Assembly: GCA_020638875.1 (NCBI GenBank)
Contig: JACKHS010000014.1
Location: forward strand, 29,497 to 93,496
DNA from: Planctomycetota bacterium
GTDB taxonomy: Bacteria > Planctomycetota > UBA1135 > GCA-002686595
Reading direction: 5' to 3'
DNA length: 64,000 nt
Shown here one piece after another: positions 17,168 through 26,304 of the stretch (the first letter of the stretch is position 1; each line of letters begins with the position of its first letter). A model generated the notes under the pieces. It did no database searches. It saw nothing but the letters and a program-made list of their open reading frames with translations, and had not been told where the DNA came from. A program made the translations under genes and the position numbers.

Positions 17168-18718
17168 TCACTCCCACTCGATCGTCGCCGGCGGCTTCGA
17201 GCTGATGTCGAGCACGACGCGGTTGATGCCGCGCACCTGGTTGATGACGCGGTTGGAGATGCGGCGCAGGAGGTCGTGCGAGAGGTGGCCCCAGTCGGCG
17301 GTCATGCCGTCGTTCGACTCGACGACGCGCAGCGCGCAGGCGTTCTCGTACGTGCGCTGGTCGCCCATCACGCCCACCGACTGCACCGGCAGCAGCACCG
17401 CGAAGTACTGCCACAGGCCGACGTGCTCGCCGGCCGCCTCGATCTCGCTGGTGACGATGTGGTCGGCCTCCTGCAGCAGCGCGACGCGTTCGGGCGTGAC
17501 CTCGCCGAGGATGCGCACCGCGAGGCCGGGGCCGGGGAACGGCTGGCGGTCCGTGATCGCGCCGGCCAGGCCGAGGAAGCGGCCGATCGCGCGCACCTCG
17601 TCCTTGAAGAGCTCGCGCAGCGGCTCGACGAGGTCCATGTCGAGGTCTTCGGGCAAGCCGCCGACGTTGTGGTGGCTCTTGATGACGGCCGTGTTGCCGC
17701 CGTGCGCGGCCACCGACTCGATCACGTCGGGGTAGAGCGTGCCCTGGCCGAGGAAGTTCGCGCGCTTGAAGCGCTTGGCCTCCTCGCGGAAGACCTCGAC
17801 GAACTCGTAGCCGATCAGCTTGCGCTTGCGCTCGGGGTCGGTGACGCCGCGCAGCTTCTCGAGGAAGCGCGCGCCGGCATCCACGACCGTCAGGTCCATG
17901 CCGAGGTGCTCGCGGAACTCGCGCTCGACGGCGTCGCGCTCGCCCTTCCGCAGCAGACCGTTGTCGACGAAGATGCAGTGCAGCCGCTCGCCGATGGCCT
18001 GGTGCAGGATCAGCGCGGCGACCGACGAGTCGACGCCGCCCGAGAGGCCCAGCACGACCTCGCCGTCCGCGCCGACCTGCGCGCGGATCTTGGCGACCTC
18101 GCGCTCGACGATGTTGTCGGCCTTCCAGTCGCCGGCGAAGCCGCACACGCGGCCGAGGAAGTTGTCGAGCATCTCGCGGCCGCGCACGGTGTGCGAGACC
18201 TCGGGGTGGAACTGCACGCCCCACAGCGCGCGCGAGTCGTGGCGCACCGCGGCGAACTCGCAGTCGTCCGAGGCGGCCACGGCGCGGAAGCCGGGCGGCA
18301 GCGCCGCCACCGAGTCGCCGTGGCTCATCCAGACGACGGTGTGGCCGCCGATGTCCTGGAACAGCCCTTCGGCCTCGAGCACGCGCATCGACGCGCGGCC
18401 GTACTCGCGCGTGCTGGCCGCGCGCACCTCGCCGCCGAGGTGCTGGCACATCCACTGCATGCCGTAGCAGATGCCGAGCACGGGCACGCCGAGCTCGAGC
18501 AGGGCGGGCGGCACGTCGGGCGCGTCGGCGTCGTAGACCGAGGACGGTCCACCGGACAGGATCACGCCGCCGAGGTCCATGGCGCGGGCCATGTCGACGG
18601 CGGTGGCGGGCGTGGCGATCTGGCACCAGGTGCCGGCCTCGCGTACGCGACGCGCGATGAGCTGGGTGTACTGGGTGCCCAGATCGACGATCAGGACCCC
18701 GCGGGGCGTCGTGCTCAT
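17168..18718 (-). CDS. guaA: GMP synthase (glutamine-hydrolysing)
   Basis: 516 residues. The N-terminal class I glutamine amidotransferase has LIVDLGTQYTQLIARRVRE, the nucleophile Cys in VLGICYGMQWMC (about residue 84) and the His-Glu pair in WGVQFHPEVSHT. The ATP pyrophosphatase domain has the PP-loop VLGLSGGVDSSVAALIL (about residue 225), VDNGLLRKGE, and the C-terminal dimerisation domain with FPGPGLAVRILGEVT and a canonical end PPATIEWE. The enzyme converts XMP to GMP. The start codon overlaps the stop of guaB (ATGA at 18715-18718), so the last two steps of GMP synthesis are translationally coupled in the order guaB-guaA. Confidence 0.97.
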   Translation of the reverse strand: MSTTPRGVLIVDLGTQYTQLIARRVREAGTWCQIATPATAVDMARAMDLGGVILSGGPSSVYDADAPDVPPALLELGVPVLGICYGMQWMCQHLGGEVRAASTREYGRASMRVLEAEGLFQDIGGHTVVWMSHGDSVAALPPGFRAVAASDDCEFAAVRHDSRALWGVQFHPEVSHTVRGREMLDNFLGRVCGFAGDWKADNIVEREVAKIRAQVGADGEVVLGLSGGVDSSVAALILHQAIGERLHCIFVDNGLLRKGERDAVEREFREHLGMDLTVVDAGARFLEKLRGVTDPERKRKLIGYEFVEVFREEAKRFKRANFLGQGTLYPDVIESVAAHGGNTAVIKSHHNVGGLPEDLDMDLVEPLRELFKDEVRAIGRFLGLAGAITDRQPFPGPGLAVRILGEVTPERVALLQEADHIVTSEIEAAGEHVGLWQYFAVLLPVQSVGVMGDQRTYENACALRVVESNDGMTADWGHLSHDLLRRISNRVINQVRGINRVVLDISSKPPATIEWE

Positions 18719-20169
18719 TCTTGGTGGAAGTAGTTGGGTGCTTCCTTGGTGATGGTGACGTCGTGCGGGTGGGCCTCGCGCACGCCCGCCGCGGTGACGC
18801 GCGTGAAGCGCGCGCGCTCCCACAGGTCGCCGATGGTGGCCGCGCCGCAGTAGCCCAGGCCCGCGGCGATGCCGCCGGTGAGCTGGTGGACGAAGTCGGA
18901 GAGCTTGCCCTTGTAGGGCACCATGCCTTCGATGCCCTCCGGCACGAGCTTGTTCACGTCCTCGACGTGGCCCTGGCGGTAGCGCTCCTTCGAGCCGCGG
19001 CTCATCGCGCCGATCGAGCCCATGCCGCGCACGGCCTTGAACGAGCGGCCCTTGTACAGGATCGTCTCGCCCGGGCTCTCGTCGAGGCCGGCGAAGAGGC
19101 TGCCGAGCATCACGCACGAGGCGCCCGCGGCGAGCGCCTTGACGATGTCGCCCGAGAAGCGAATGCCGCCGTCGGCGATCACGGGCAGCTCGCGGCCGCG
19201 CACGGCCTGCGCCACGTTCATCACCGCGGTGAACTGCGGCACGCCGATGCCGGCGACGATGCGCGTTGTGCAGATCGAGCCCGGCCCGATGCCGACCTTG
19301 ACCCCGTCGACGCCCGCGTCGGCGAGGTCCGCCGCGGCCTCCGCGGTGGCGACGTTGCCGGCGATGACGTCGACCTGGCACAGGCGCTTGAGCTCGCGCA
19401 CGGTCTCGAGCACGTTCGTGCTGTGGCCGTGGGCCGTGTCGACGACGAGCACGTCGACGCCGGCCTCGACGAGGCCCTCGGCGCGCTCGTAGTCCTTCAC
19501 GCCGATCGCCGCGCCGACGCGCAGGCGCCCGCGCTCGTCGGTCGCCGACTGCGGGAAGGCCTCGAGCATCTTGAGGTCCTTCATCGTGATGAGGCCCTGC
19601 AGGTGCATGCCCTGGTCGACGATGATCAGCTTCTCGACCTTGTGCCGGAAGAGCAGCGTGCGCGCCTCCTCCAGGCTCGTGCCGGGCGGCGCGGTGACGA
19701 GGTTCTCGCTCGTCATGATCTCGCCCACCGGCGTGGCCTCGTCGACCTGGAAGCGGCAGTCGCGGCTGGTGAGGATGCCCACCACCTTGCCGTCGGCGAC
19801 GATCGGCAGGCCGGAGATGTTGTGCGTGCTCATGATCTCGCGCGCGTACGAGACCGTGGCGGTCGGCGCGAGCGTGACCGGGTCCTGGATCACGCCGTTG
19901 GCCGAGCGCTTGACCTTGTCCACCTCGCGGATCTGGCCCTCGAGGCCGAGGTTGCGGTGGATCACGCCGAGCCCCCCCTCGCGCGCCAGCGCCACCGCGA
20001 GCTCCCACTCGGTGACGGTGTCCATCGCGGCGGAGATCAGCGGCCGGTTGAGCACCACGTTGCGCGAGACGCGCGTCGTGAGGTCCACGTCCCGCGGGAG
20101 CACGTCCGAGTGACGCGGCAGGAGCAGGACGTCGTCGAAGGTCAGCCCTTCGGGGAACTCGAAACTCAT
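18715..20169 (-). CDS. guaB: IMP dehydrogenase
   Basis: 484 residues. The start ATG at 20169 has a GGAGA Shine-Dalgarno-like sequence about seven bases upstream. The catalytic TIM barrel carries LTFDDVLLLPRHSDVLPRDV at the N-terminus, the active-site loop GIGPGSICTTRIVAG with the nucleophile Cys (about residue 302), and the flap region GSIGAMSRGSKERY with EGIEGMVPYKG. Two CBS domains are inserted at about residues 95-205 (MSTHNISGLPIVADGKVVGI, LLFRHKVEKLIIVD) and sense ATP/GTP in this family. The enzyme makes XMP from IMP, the first committed GMP step. It overlaps guaA by four bases. Confidence 0.97.
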   Translation of the reverse strand: MSFEFPEGLTFDDVLLLPRHSDVLPRDVDLTTRVSRNVVLNRPLISAAMDTVTEWELAVALAREGGLGVIHRNLGLEGQIREVDKVKRSANGVIQDPVTLAPTATVSYAREIMSTHNISGLPIVADGKVVGILTSRDCRFQVDEATPVGEIMTSENLVTAPPGTSLEEARTLLFRHKVEKLIIVDQGMHLQGLITMKDLKMLEAFPQSATDERGRLRVGAAIGVKDYERAEGLVEAGVDVLVVDTAHGHSTNVLETVRELKRLCQVDVIAGNVATAEAAADLADAGVDGVKVGIGPGSICTTRIVAGIGVPQFTAVMNVAQAVRGRELPVIADGGIRFSGDIVKALAAGASCVMLGSLFAGLDESPGETILYKGRSFKAVRGMGSIGAMSRGSKERYRQGHVEDVNKLVPEGIEGMVPYKGKLSDFVHQLTGGIAAGLGYCGAATIGDLWERARFTRVTAAGVREAHPHDVTITKEAPNYFHQE

Positions 20170-20649
20170 CGGCTCGTCTCCGACCGGCGCAGCGGTGGTG
20201 CGGGGGAAGCACCGAGCGGGGGCCGGAAGCGGGCGAGCGGGGGGCGTCCTGGAGCTCCGCTTCGGTGCGGTGGAAAAGGCGGATCGTAGCGTCTCCCGCG
20301 GCCGCCTTCCACGCCGCGCCCGGGCCTTGGGGCACCTTCCGCCCCCCGGGGCCGGGGCGGGAAAAAGAAGAGGGGCCAACCCCGCCGCCGAAGCAACGAG
20401 GTGGGCCCCAAGAAGGAGGAGATGGCACCTTTGTCGGACAGGAGGCCGGGGTTCCTTAGGGCTGTTTCGAAAACTCCTGAGGACCCGTGGGGCTCCCCCG
20501 CGCCGGCGGGCACGCCGCGCGAGGGATCCGGCCCGGAATGGGCCCTGGACCTCCAGCCCCCCCGCGCGCGGCACCGATCCTGGGAGGGTCCTACGGCTTG
20601 GATTCCGCCGAGCCCCACCTACGATGCCCGCGAGCGCCCCGGCCTCTCC
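20170..20649. other. Divergent intergenic region between guaB and the oxidoreductase/epimerase fusion
   Basis: 480 bases without a supported gene. An open frame continues upstream of the fusion gene from 20401, but its third positions lose the G/C bias, so I treat it as leader. The region holds a less GC-rich core with TTTCGAAA at 20465-20472, a perfect 8-base palindrome that could be an operator, and an A/G-rich tract near 20361-20375. TACGAT on the minus strand at 20283-20288 is a possible guaB -10 box. Confidence 0.5.
20598..20625 (+). promoter_or_regulatory. Candidate promoter of the oxidoreductase/epimerase gene
   Basis: TTGGAT at 20598-20603 and TACGAT at 20620-20625 are separated by 16 bases. 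A start near 20632 would leave a leader of about 18 bases before the ATG at 20650, which supports that ATG over upstream in-frame codons. Confidence 0.4.
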
Positions 20650-22854
20650 ATGACCCGCGCGACCTCCACCGCCCCGCCGCCCGCCGCCCCCCTCGTCCAG
20701 GTGACGCCGCCCCTGCGCACGCCCCCCGCCGGCCGCCCGACCCGCGTGGCCCTCGTCGGCGCCGGCTACATCGCCGACTTCCACCTCGAGATCCTCGCGC
20801 CCCTGGAGGCGGTCGAGGTCGTCGCGGTGTGCGACCCCGTGCTGGCCCGCGCCGAGGCGCTGGCGGCCAAGTGGGGCGTGCCGCGCGCGGTGGCGAGCGT
20901 GGCCGAGCTCGCCGGGCTCGGCGTCGACGTGGCGCACCTGCTCGTGCCGCCCGACCTGCACGCGCGGCTCGTGCGCGAGCTGCTCGAGGCGGACCTGGGC
21001 TGCTACGTCGAGAAGCCGCTGGCCCTCTCCGCCGCCGAGGGGCGCGAGCTCGTGGCGCTGGCCGCCGCGCGCGGCCTCGTGCTCGGCGTCAACCACAACC
21101 ACGTCCACCAGCCGGCCTTCCAGCGCCTGCTCGAGCGCGTCGAGCGCGGCGACATCGGCGTGGTCGAGCACGTGCAGGTGACCTGGTCCGTGCCGCTGAT
21201 GCAGCTCGACGCCGAGCAGTACGCGCACTGGATGTTCCGCAGCCCGCGCAACATCGTCTTCGAGCAGGCCCCCCACCCGCTCTCGCAGGTGCACCGCCTG
21301 CTCGGCCGCGTGCAGTCCTGCGAGACGAAGATCCTCTCGACGCGCGAGCTGCTGCCCGGCCAGGTCTTCCACGACCGCTGGCTGGTGTCGGCGCGTGGCG
21401 AGCGCGGCACGGCCGAGGTCTACCTCGCCTTCGGCCAGGGCTTCACGCGCAACACGATCCAGGTGCTCGGCAGCGACGGCTGCCTCGAGGCCGACTTCGC
21501 GCACGACGCGCTGGCCGGCGAGCGCAAGACGGTCTTCCTCGACTTCTGGAACTCCTTCCTGGCCGGCTGGCGCCGCGGCGGCGAGTACCGTCGCGACGCG
21601 CGGCGCGTGCTGCGCCAGTACCTCGCGGCCACGCTCAAGCTCGCGCCGCGCCAGGACGCGTACTTCGCCGGCATGCGCGACTCCGTCAGCGCCTTCCACC
21701 GCGCGCTGCGCGCGGGCGCGGCGCTGCCCACCGACGGCGCGCGCGCGACCGAGGTGCTCGAGTGGTGCGACGCGGTCGCCGCCGACGTGTCGGGCGCGAG
21801 CGCGCCCGCGCTGCCGCTCAGTGACGCACCCGCGCGCCCCGGCGAGGTGGTCGTGCTGGGCGGCACCGGCTTCATCGGCAAGCGCGTGGTCGAGCGGCTG
21901 CTCGCCGCCGACGTGCCCGTGACCTGCCTCGTGCGCCGCACGCACAGCCTGCCGCCGGTGATCGAGCGCGGCGCACGCGACGGCCGCGTGCGGCTGCTGC
22001 GCGGCAGCCTCGAGGACGCGGGCGACCTCGCGCGCGTCTTCGCCGGCGCGCGCGCGGTGCTGCACCTCGCGCCCGGCGGCGGCGCGACGTGGGCCGAGAC
22101 CGAGCAGCTCATGGTGCGCGGCAGCGTCGGCATCGCCGAGGCGTGCCTGGCGCAGGGCGTGCAGCGCTTCGTCTACGTGTCGAGCGTCGCGGCGCTCTAC
22201 ACCGGCGACGAGCACGCGCCGCCGCTCGCGGACTCCCCCGCCGTCGACCCGCAGCCCGCGGCGCGCTCGGCCTACGCGCGCGGCAAGGCCGAGACCGAGC
22301 TCGCGCTGCAACGCCTCGTGCAGGAGCGCGGGCTGCCGCTCGTCGTGCTGCGCCCCGGCGTGGTGATCGGCGAAGGCACGCCGATGCAGCACACCGGGTA
22401 CGGCATGTGGGCGCGCGACAACCACTGCGTCGGCTGGGGCGACGGCGAGCACCCGCTGCCGCTCGTCTGGGTCGACGACGTCGCCGACGCCATCGTCGCC
22501 GCGACGCGCTACGCGGGCGACGACCTGCACGGCCAGGCGCTGAACCTGTGCGCCAAGGCGCCGCTCGGCGCGCGCGAGGTGATCGCGGAGCTGCGCCGCG
22601 CCACGGGGCGCGACCTCCACTTCCACCCGCGCAGTCTCGGGCTCAGCCAGCTCATGGAGGTCGGCAAGTGGGCCGTGAAGCTCGCCGGCCGCCGCCCCGG
22701 GCTCGAGTTCCCCTCGTGGCGCGACCTGCGCGCGCGCGCGCTCTTCACCGTGTTCGAGTGCGACCTCGCGCGCACCAAGCTCGGCTGGACGCCGCTCGAG
22801 GACCGCGAGGGCCTGCTCGACGCCGCCGTGCGCGTGTACGGCAAGGGACGCTAG
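20650..22854 (+). CDS. Fused Gfo/Idh/MocA oxidoreductase and NAD-dependent epimerase/dehydratase
   Basis: 734 residues in one uninterrupted frame. Residues about 30-390 are a Gfo/Idh/MocA dehydrogenase: Rossmann motif VALVGAGYIADFHLEIL, the EKP motif in CYVEKPLALSAAEG and GVNHNHVHQPAFQRLL, then an alpha/beta domain. Residues about 400-734 are a short-chain extended (SDR) epimerase: glycine motif VVVLGGTGFIGKRVVERLL, FVYVSSVAALY, and the active-site pair in SAYARGKAETELAL, where Tyr and Lys are spaced Y-x3-K. Both halves bind NAD(P) and act on sugars or related polyols, so the protein probably channels a sugar-nucleotide or glycoside through oxidation and epimerisation. It starts an operon with a glycosyltransferase and a Nudix hydrolase. 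Confidence 0.85.
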   Translation: MTRATSTAPPPAAPLVQVTPPLRTPPAGRPTRVALVGAGYIADFHLEILAPLEAVEVVAVCDPVLARAEALAAKWGVPRAVASVAELAGLGVDVAHLLVPPDLHARLVRELLEADLGCYVEKPLALSAAEGRELVALAAARGLVLGVNHNHVHQPAFQRLLERVERGDIGVVEHVQVTWSVPLMQLDAEQYAHWMFRSPRNIVFEQAPHPLSQVHRLLGRVQSCETKILSTRELLPGQVFHDRWLVSARGERGTAEVYLAFGQGFTRNTIQVLGSDGCLEADFAHDALAGERKTVFLDFWNSFLAGWRRGGEYRRDARRVLRQYLAATLKLAPRQDAYFAGMRDSVSAFHRALRAGAALPTDGARATEVLEWCDAVAADVSGASAPALPLSDAPARPGEVVVLGGTGFIGKRVVERLLAADVPVTCLVRRTHSLPPVIERGARDGRVRLLRGSLEDAGDLARVFAGARAVLHLAPGGGATWAETEQLMVRGSVGIAEACLAQGVQRFVYVSSVAALYTGDEHAPPLADSPAVDPQPAARSAYARGKAETELALQRLVQERGLPLVVLRPGVVIGEGTPMQHTGYGMWARDNHCVGWGDGEHPLPLVWVDDVADAIVAATRYAGDDLHGQALNLCAKAPLGAREVIAELRRATGRDLHFHPRSLGLSQLMEVGKWAVKLAGRRPGLEFPSWRDLRARALFTVFECDLARTKLGWTPLEDREGLLDAAVRVYGKGR

Positions 22855-22862
22855 GTCCGCCC

Positions 22863-23975
22863 GTGCGCCGCCCGCCCCACGTCCTGCACGTCTTCTCGAC
22901 CTTCGTGCCCGCCGGGCCCGAGGTGCGGACGGTGCGGCTCGTGAACGAGCTCGGCGGCGCCTACCGGCACTCGATCCTCGCGATGGACGGGCGCGACGAC
23001 GCGCGCGCGGGGCTCGCGCCGACGGTCGACGCGCGCGTGCTCGCGCCGCTGCCGCGCGCCGGCTCGCTCGCCACCGTGCGCGCGCTGCGCGCGCTCGTCG
23101 AGCGCGAGGACCCCGACCTCGTGTGCAGCTACAACTGGGGCGCCTTCGACGCGGTGCTCGCGACCCGCACGCTGGGCCGCGCGCGCTGGCACCTGCACCA
23201 CGAGGACGGCTTCAACGCCGACGAGGCCGAGCACTTCGTGCCGCGCCGCGTGTGGGCGCGGCGGCTCGCGCTGCCGGGCGTCGCGCGCGTCGTGGTGCCT
23301 TCGCACAACCTCGCGCGCGTGGCGCGCGAGGACTGGCGGCTGCGCCCCGAGCGCGTCGCGCTGGTGCCCAACGGCATCGACCTCGCACCCTTCGACGCCG
23401 CGCCGGACGGCGCCGCGCTGCGCGCCGAGCTGGGCGTGCCGGCGGACGCGCTGGTCGTGGGCTTCGTCGGCCACCTGCGACCCGTGAAGAACCCGCTGCG
23501 CCTGGTGCGCGCGCTCGCGCGCGCGAAGCGGCCGCTGCACCTCCTGGTGCTCGGCGACGGCGAGGAACGCGGGCGCGTCGAGGCCGCCGCGCGCGAGCTG
23601 GGCCTCGCCGAGCGCGTGCACCTCGTCGGCTTCCAGCGCGACACCGCGCCCTGGTACCGCGCGATGGACCTGTTCGCGCTCTCCTCCGACAGCGAGCAGA
23701 TGCCCGTCGCGCTCGTCGAGGCGCTCGCGAGCGCGCTGCCGGTCGCCGCGACGGACGTCGGCGACGTGGCGCGCATGGTGCCCGCCGAGGGCCGCCGCTT
23801 CGTCGTGCCGCGCGACGAGGCGCGCCTCGCCGCGGCGCTCGACGAGCTGGCGGACGACGCCGCGCTGCGCGCGCGCCTCGGCGCCGCGGGCCGGCGCGTG
23901 GTCGAAGAGCGCTACACCTTCGCCCGCATGGCCGACGCCTACCGCGAGCTCTACGCCCGCGCTCGCCGCCCATGA
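22863..23975 (+). CDS. Glycosyltransferase family 4-like
   Basis: 370 residues from the GTG eight bases after the fusion gene's stop. The N-terminal domain opens with VLHVFSTFVPAGPEVRTVRL, a variant of the GT4 glycine loop, followed by VCSYNWGAFDAVLA and VVVPSHNLARVAREDW. The donor domain has ALVPNGIDLAPFD, VGFVGHLRPVKNPLRLV, HLVGFQRDTAPWYRAMDLF and the E-x7-E region SEQMPVALVEALASALPVAA. It ends by overlapping the Nudix gene (ATGA). The neighbour upstream modifies sugars, so the likely role is transfer of a specialised sugar in a surface glycan or glycolipid. The donor is not known. Confidence 0.85.
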   Translation: MRRPPHVLHVFSTFVPAGPEVRTVRLVNELGGAYRHSILAMDGRDDARAGLAPTVDARVLAPLPRAGSLATVRALRALVEREDPDLVCSYNWGAFDAVLATRTLGRARWHLHHEDGFNADEAEHFVPRRVWARRLALPGVARVVVPSHNLARVAREDWRLRPERVALVPNGIDLAPFDAAPDGAALRAELGVPADALVVGFVGHLRPVKNPLRLVRALARAKRPLHLLVLGDGEERGRVEAAARELGLAERVHLVGFQRDTAPWYRAMDLFALSSDSEQMPVALVEALASALPVAATDVGDVARMVPAEGRRFVVPRDEARLAAALDELADDAALRARLGAAGRRVVEERYTFARMADAYRELYARARRP

Positions 23976-24574
23976 GTCGCGCGGACGACGAGCTGCCGCC
24001 CGAGGCGGTCCCGGCGAACCCGCCGCCCTTCCCGCCCTTCGGCGTGGCCGCGAGCGAGCGCGTGTACGACTCGCCCTGGTGCGCGCTGCGCCGCGACGAG
24101 GTCGTGCTGCCGGGCGGGCGCCTGCAGGAGTACCACGTGTTCGAGGTGTCGGACGCCGTCACCGTCGTGCCCGTGCTCGCCGACGGCGACCTGCTGTTCA
24201 TCGGCCAGTACCGCTACCCGCACGGCAAGACGCACTGGGAGTTCCCCGCCGGCCGCATCGACCCGGGCGAGACGCCGGCCGAGGCGGCCGCGCGCGAGCT
24301 CGAGGAGGAGACCGGCCACCGCGCGGCGCGGCTCCTCCCGCTGCCGGGCTTCTACCCCACCAACGGCATCAGCGCGCACTACGCGCACGCGTTCGTCGCG
24401 GAAGGCTGCGTACCGACCGGCACGCAGCAGCTCGACGCCTCCGAGCAGATCCTCGTGCGCCGCTTCACGCGCGCGCAGGCCGAGGCGCTGCTCGACGCCG
24501 GCCGGCTGGCCGACGCGTTCACGGCGCTGCCGCTGCTCTACTGGCTGCGCGCGACCGCCGACGGGCCGCGCTAG
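23972..24574 (+). CDS. Nudix hydrolase, ADP-ribose pyrophosphatase-like
   Basis: 200 residues, starting at the ATG overlapping the glycosyltransferase stop. The complete Nudix box is present as GRIDPGETPAEAAARELEEE followed by TG (G-x5-E-x7-R-E-x2-E-E-x-G), with LLFIGQYRYPHGKTHWEFPA directly upstream, as in ADP-ribose or sugar-nucleotide pyrophosphatases. The segment GFYPTNGISAHYAHAFVAEG matches the proline-containing specificity loop of the ADP-ribose branch. Linked to glycan genes, it may recycle nucleotide sugars or ADP-ribose. Its TAG stop codon is part of the palindromic repeat that follows. Confidence 0.85.
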   Translation: MSRADDELPPEAVPANPPPFPPFGVAASERVYDSPWCALRRDEVVLPGGRLQEYHVFEVSDAVTVVPVLADGDLLFIGQYRYPHGKTHWEFPAGRIDPGETPAEAAARELEEETGHRAARLLPLPGFYPTNGISAHYAHAFVAEGCVPTGTQQLDASEQILVRRFTRAQAEALLDAGRLADAFTALPLLYWLRATADGPR

Positions 24575-24655
24575 GAGCCCGACCGAGACGTCCATCGGCG
24601 CCGTCGCGGCGTCCTCCACGCCGGCATCCGAAGCACGTCGCGGACCGCCTCCTAG
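24571..24655. repeat. 85-base palindromic intergenic repeat, copy A
   Basis: Fills the gap between the convergent Nudix and histidine kinase genes exactly. Both ends carry CTAGGAG; the terminal 21 bases are imperfect inverted repeats (17 of 21 match) and pairing continues inward, so the element forms a long stem-loop. Its two CTAG ends provide the TAG stop codons of both flanking genes. The half nearest the Nudix gene, read on the minus strand, is nearly identical to the right half of copy C (59816-59862). Copy B at 40643-40727 has the same length. Confidence 0.8.
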
Positions 24656-26247
24656 GCGCGCTGCGAGTCGGCGAGCAGCTCGCGCAGGTGCCGCTCGAGC
24701 GTGAGGCCGTCGAAGGGCTTGCCGAGGAAGGGCGGCGTCTCGCCGTCGGGGCCGATGCCGTCGAGGCCCTCGTCGCTGTAGCCCGACATGAACAGCACGC
24801 GCGGGCGGTGCCCGCGCCGCACGAGCTCCTGCAGGAGCTGCGGACCGCTGAGGTTCGGCATGCGCACGTCCGACAGCAGGAGCTCGATGCGCGCCGCGTG
24901 CGCGAGGTAGGCGTCGAGCGCCTCGCGGCCGTCGCGGCAGGCGAGCACCTCGAAGCCGAGCTTGCGCAAGTTGCGCTCCACGAGCGTCGCGACCATCGGG
25001 TCGTCCTCGGCGAGCAGCACGGTGCGCCCGCCGCCCGCGAGCGGCTCGGCGGCGGCCGGCGGCGCGCTCGGGGCCGTGACCGGCGCCGAACTCGACGGCA
25101 GCAGGACCTCGACGGTCGTCCCCGCCCCCGGCGCGCTCACGAGGCTCAGGTGGCCGCGGCTCTGCTCGACGATGCCGAAGACCGTCGCGAGGCCCATGCC
25201 GGTGCCCTGCCCGACGGGCTTGGTGGTGAAGAACGGCTCGCAGGCGCGCTCGAGCGTCGCCGCGTCCATGCCTTCGCCGGTGTCGCGCACGCGCAGCGCG
25301 ACGTAGCGCCCCGGTGCGAGGCCGTGGCGCGCGCGCGCGCCGAGCTCGACGACGCTCGTCTCCAGCTCCAGCCGCCCGCCGGCGGGCATGGCGTCGCGCG
25401 CGTTCGCGGCCAGGTTGAGCAGCACTTGCTCGAGCTGACTGCGGTCGACCTCGACGGGCAACGGCTCGCGCGCGAGCGTGCGCACGAGCTGCACGTCCTC
25501 GCCGATCAGTCGCTCGAGCAGGCGCTGCGTGTCGGCCACGAGCACGTTGAGGTCGAGCACCACGGGCCGCAGCTCGGCCTGTCGCCCGAAGGCGAGGAGC
25601 TGTCGCACGAGGTCCGCGGCGCGCTCGCCCGCGCGGCGGATCTCGCGCAGGTGGCCGCTGGCCTCGGGGTCGTAGCTGACGTGCTCGCGCAGCAGGTCGG
25701 CGTTGCCGAGGATGGCGACGAGCAGGTTGTTGAAGTCGTGGGCGACGCCGCCGGCGAGCTTGCCGATCGCCTCCATCTTCGAGGACTGGCGCGCCTGCGC
25801 CTCGAGCAGCTTGCGGCGCGAGATGTCGCGCCAGACGACGTGCAGCACGCGCCGACCGGGCTCCTCGATCGCGGTCAGCAGCACCTCGACCGGGAACACC
25901 TCGCCGTCGGCGCGCTGGTGGTGCCACTCGAAGCGGTGGCTGCCGCGCGCGAAGGCGATGGACATCATCTCGTTGGCCTTCTCGAACGACTGCCGCCCGT
26001 CGGGCTGCACGGGCGGCGAGAGCTCCGAGGGGTGGGTCTGGAGCAGCTCGGCGCGCGAGCCGAAGCGCAGCATGCGCACGGTCGCGTCGTTGCAGTCGAT
26101 GAACTTGTCGCCCTCGATGATGAGGATCGCGTCCGCGGAGCGCTCGAAGAGCTCGCGGTAAGGGTCGTTGACGCGGGAGGGTCGGTCCACCGGGGTCGCG
26201 CGGCGCGCGCGCCGCCAGCCTAGCCCGAGCCACGCAGGAACGCGCAC
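24652..26247 (-). CDS. Hybrid histidine kinase: PAS, HisKA, HATPase, receiver
   Basis: 531 residues, no membrane segment, so a soluble sensor. A PAS domain lies at about 28-150 (YRELFERSADAILIIEGDKF, HRFEWHHQRADGEVFPVEVL). HisKA follows with the phospho-acceptor His in LAGGVAHDFNNLLVAILGNA (about residue 170). The ATPase domain has the N box NLAANARDAMPAGG, the G1 box DTGEGMD and GQGTGMGLATVFGIVEQS. A C-terminal receiver has TVLLAEDDPMVATLVERNL, the acceptor Asp in LLLSDVRMPN (about residue 460) and the Lys in FLGKPFDG. No output domain is fused, so signal passes by phosphorelay to another protein. The TAG stop sits in repeat copy A. Confidence 0.92.
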   Translation of the reverse strand: MRVPAWLGLGWRRARRATPVDRPSRVNDPYRELFERSADAILIIEGDKFIDCNDATVRMLRFGSRAELLQTHPSELSPPVQPDGRQSFEKANEMMSIAFARGSHRFEWHHQRADGEVFPVEVLLTAIEEPGRRVLHVVWRDISRRKLLEAQARQSSKMEAIGKLAGGVAHDFNNLLVAILGNADLLREHVSYDPEASGHLREIRRAGERAADLVRQLLAFGRQAELRPVVLDLNVLVADTQRLLERLIGEDVQLVRTLAREPLPVEVDRSQLEQVLLNLAANARDAMPAGGRLELETSVVELGARARHGLAPGRYVALRVRDTGEGMDAATLERACEPFFTTKPVGQGTGMGLATVFGIVEQSRGHLSLVSAPGAGTTVEVLLPSSSAPVTAPSAPPAAAEPLAGGGRTVLLAEDDPMVATLVERNLRKLGFEVLACRDGREALDAYLAHAARIELLLSDVRMPNLSGPQLLQELVRRGHRPRVLFMSGYSDEGLDGIGPDGETPPFLGKPFDGLTLERHLRELLADSQRA

Positions 26248-26304
26248 GCCGGGCTGCGCAATCGTCCGGCTGCGCGGTCCTCACGCCCCCCCCAGGCACG
26301 GGAC

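Noticed and set aside
20336..20405. Attenuator or riboswitch before guaB
   Set aside because: The minus strand has a short GGGG/CCCC hairpin followed by a pyrimidine tract, but the stem is only four pairs and no known purine-sensing fold is recognisable.
20401..20649. N-terminal extension of the oxidoreductase/epimerase gene from an ATG at 20401 or 20422
   Set aside because: The frame is open but its third positions lose the G/C bias, the AGGAG-like sequence is only two bases from its ATG, and a promoter candidate lies downstream of these starts.
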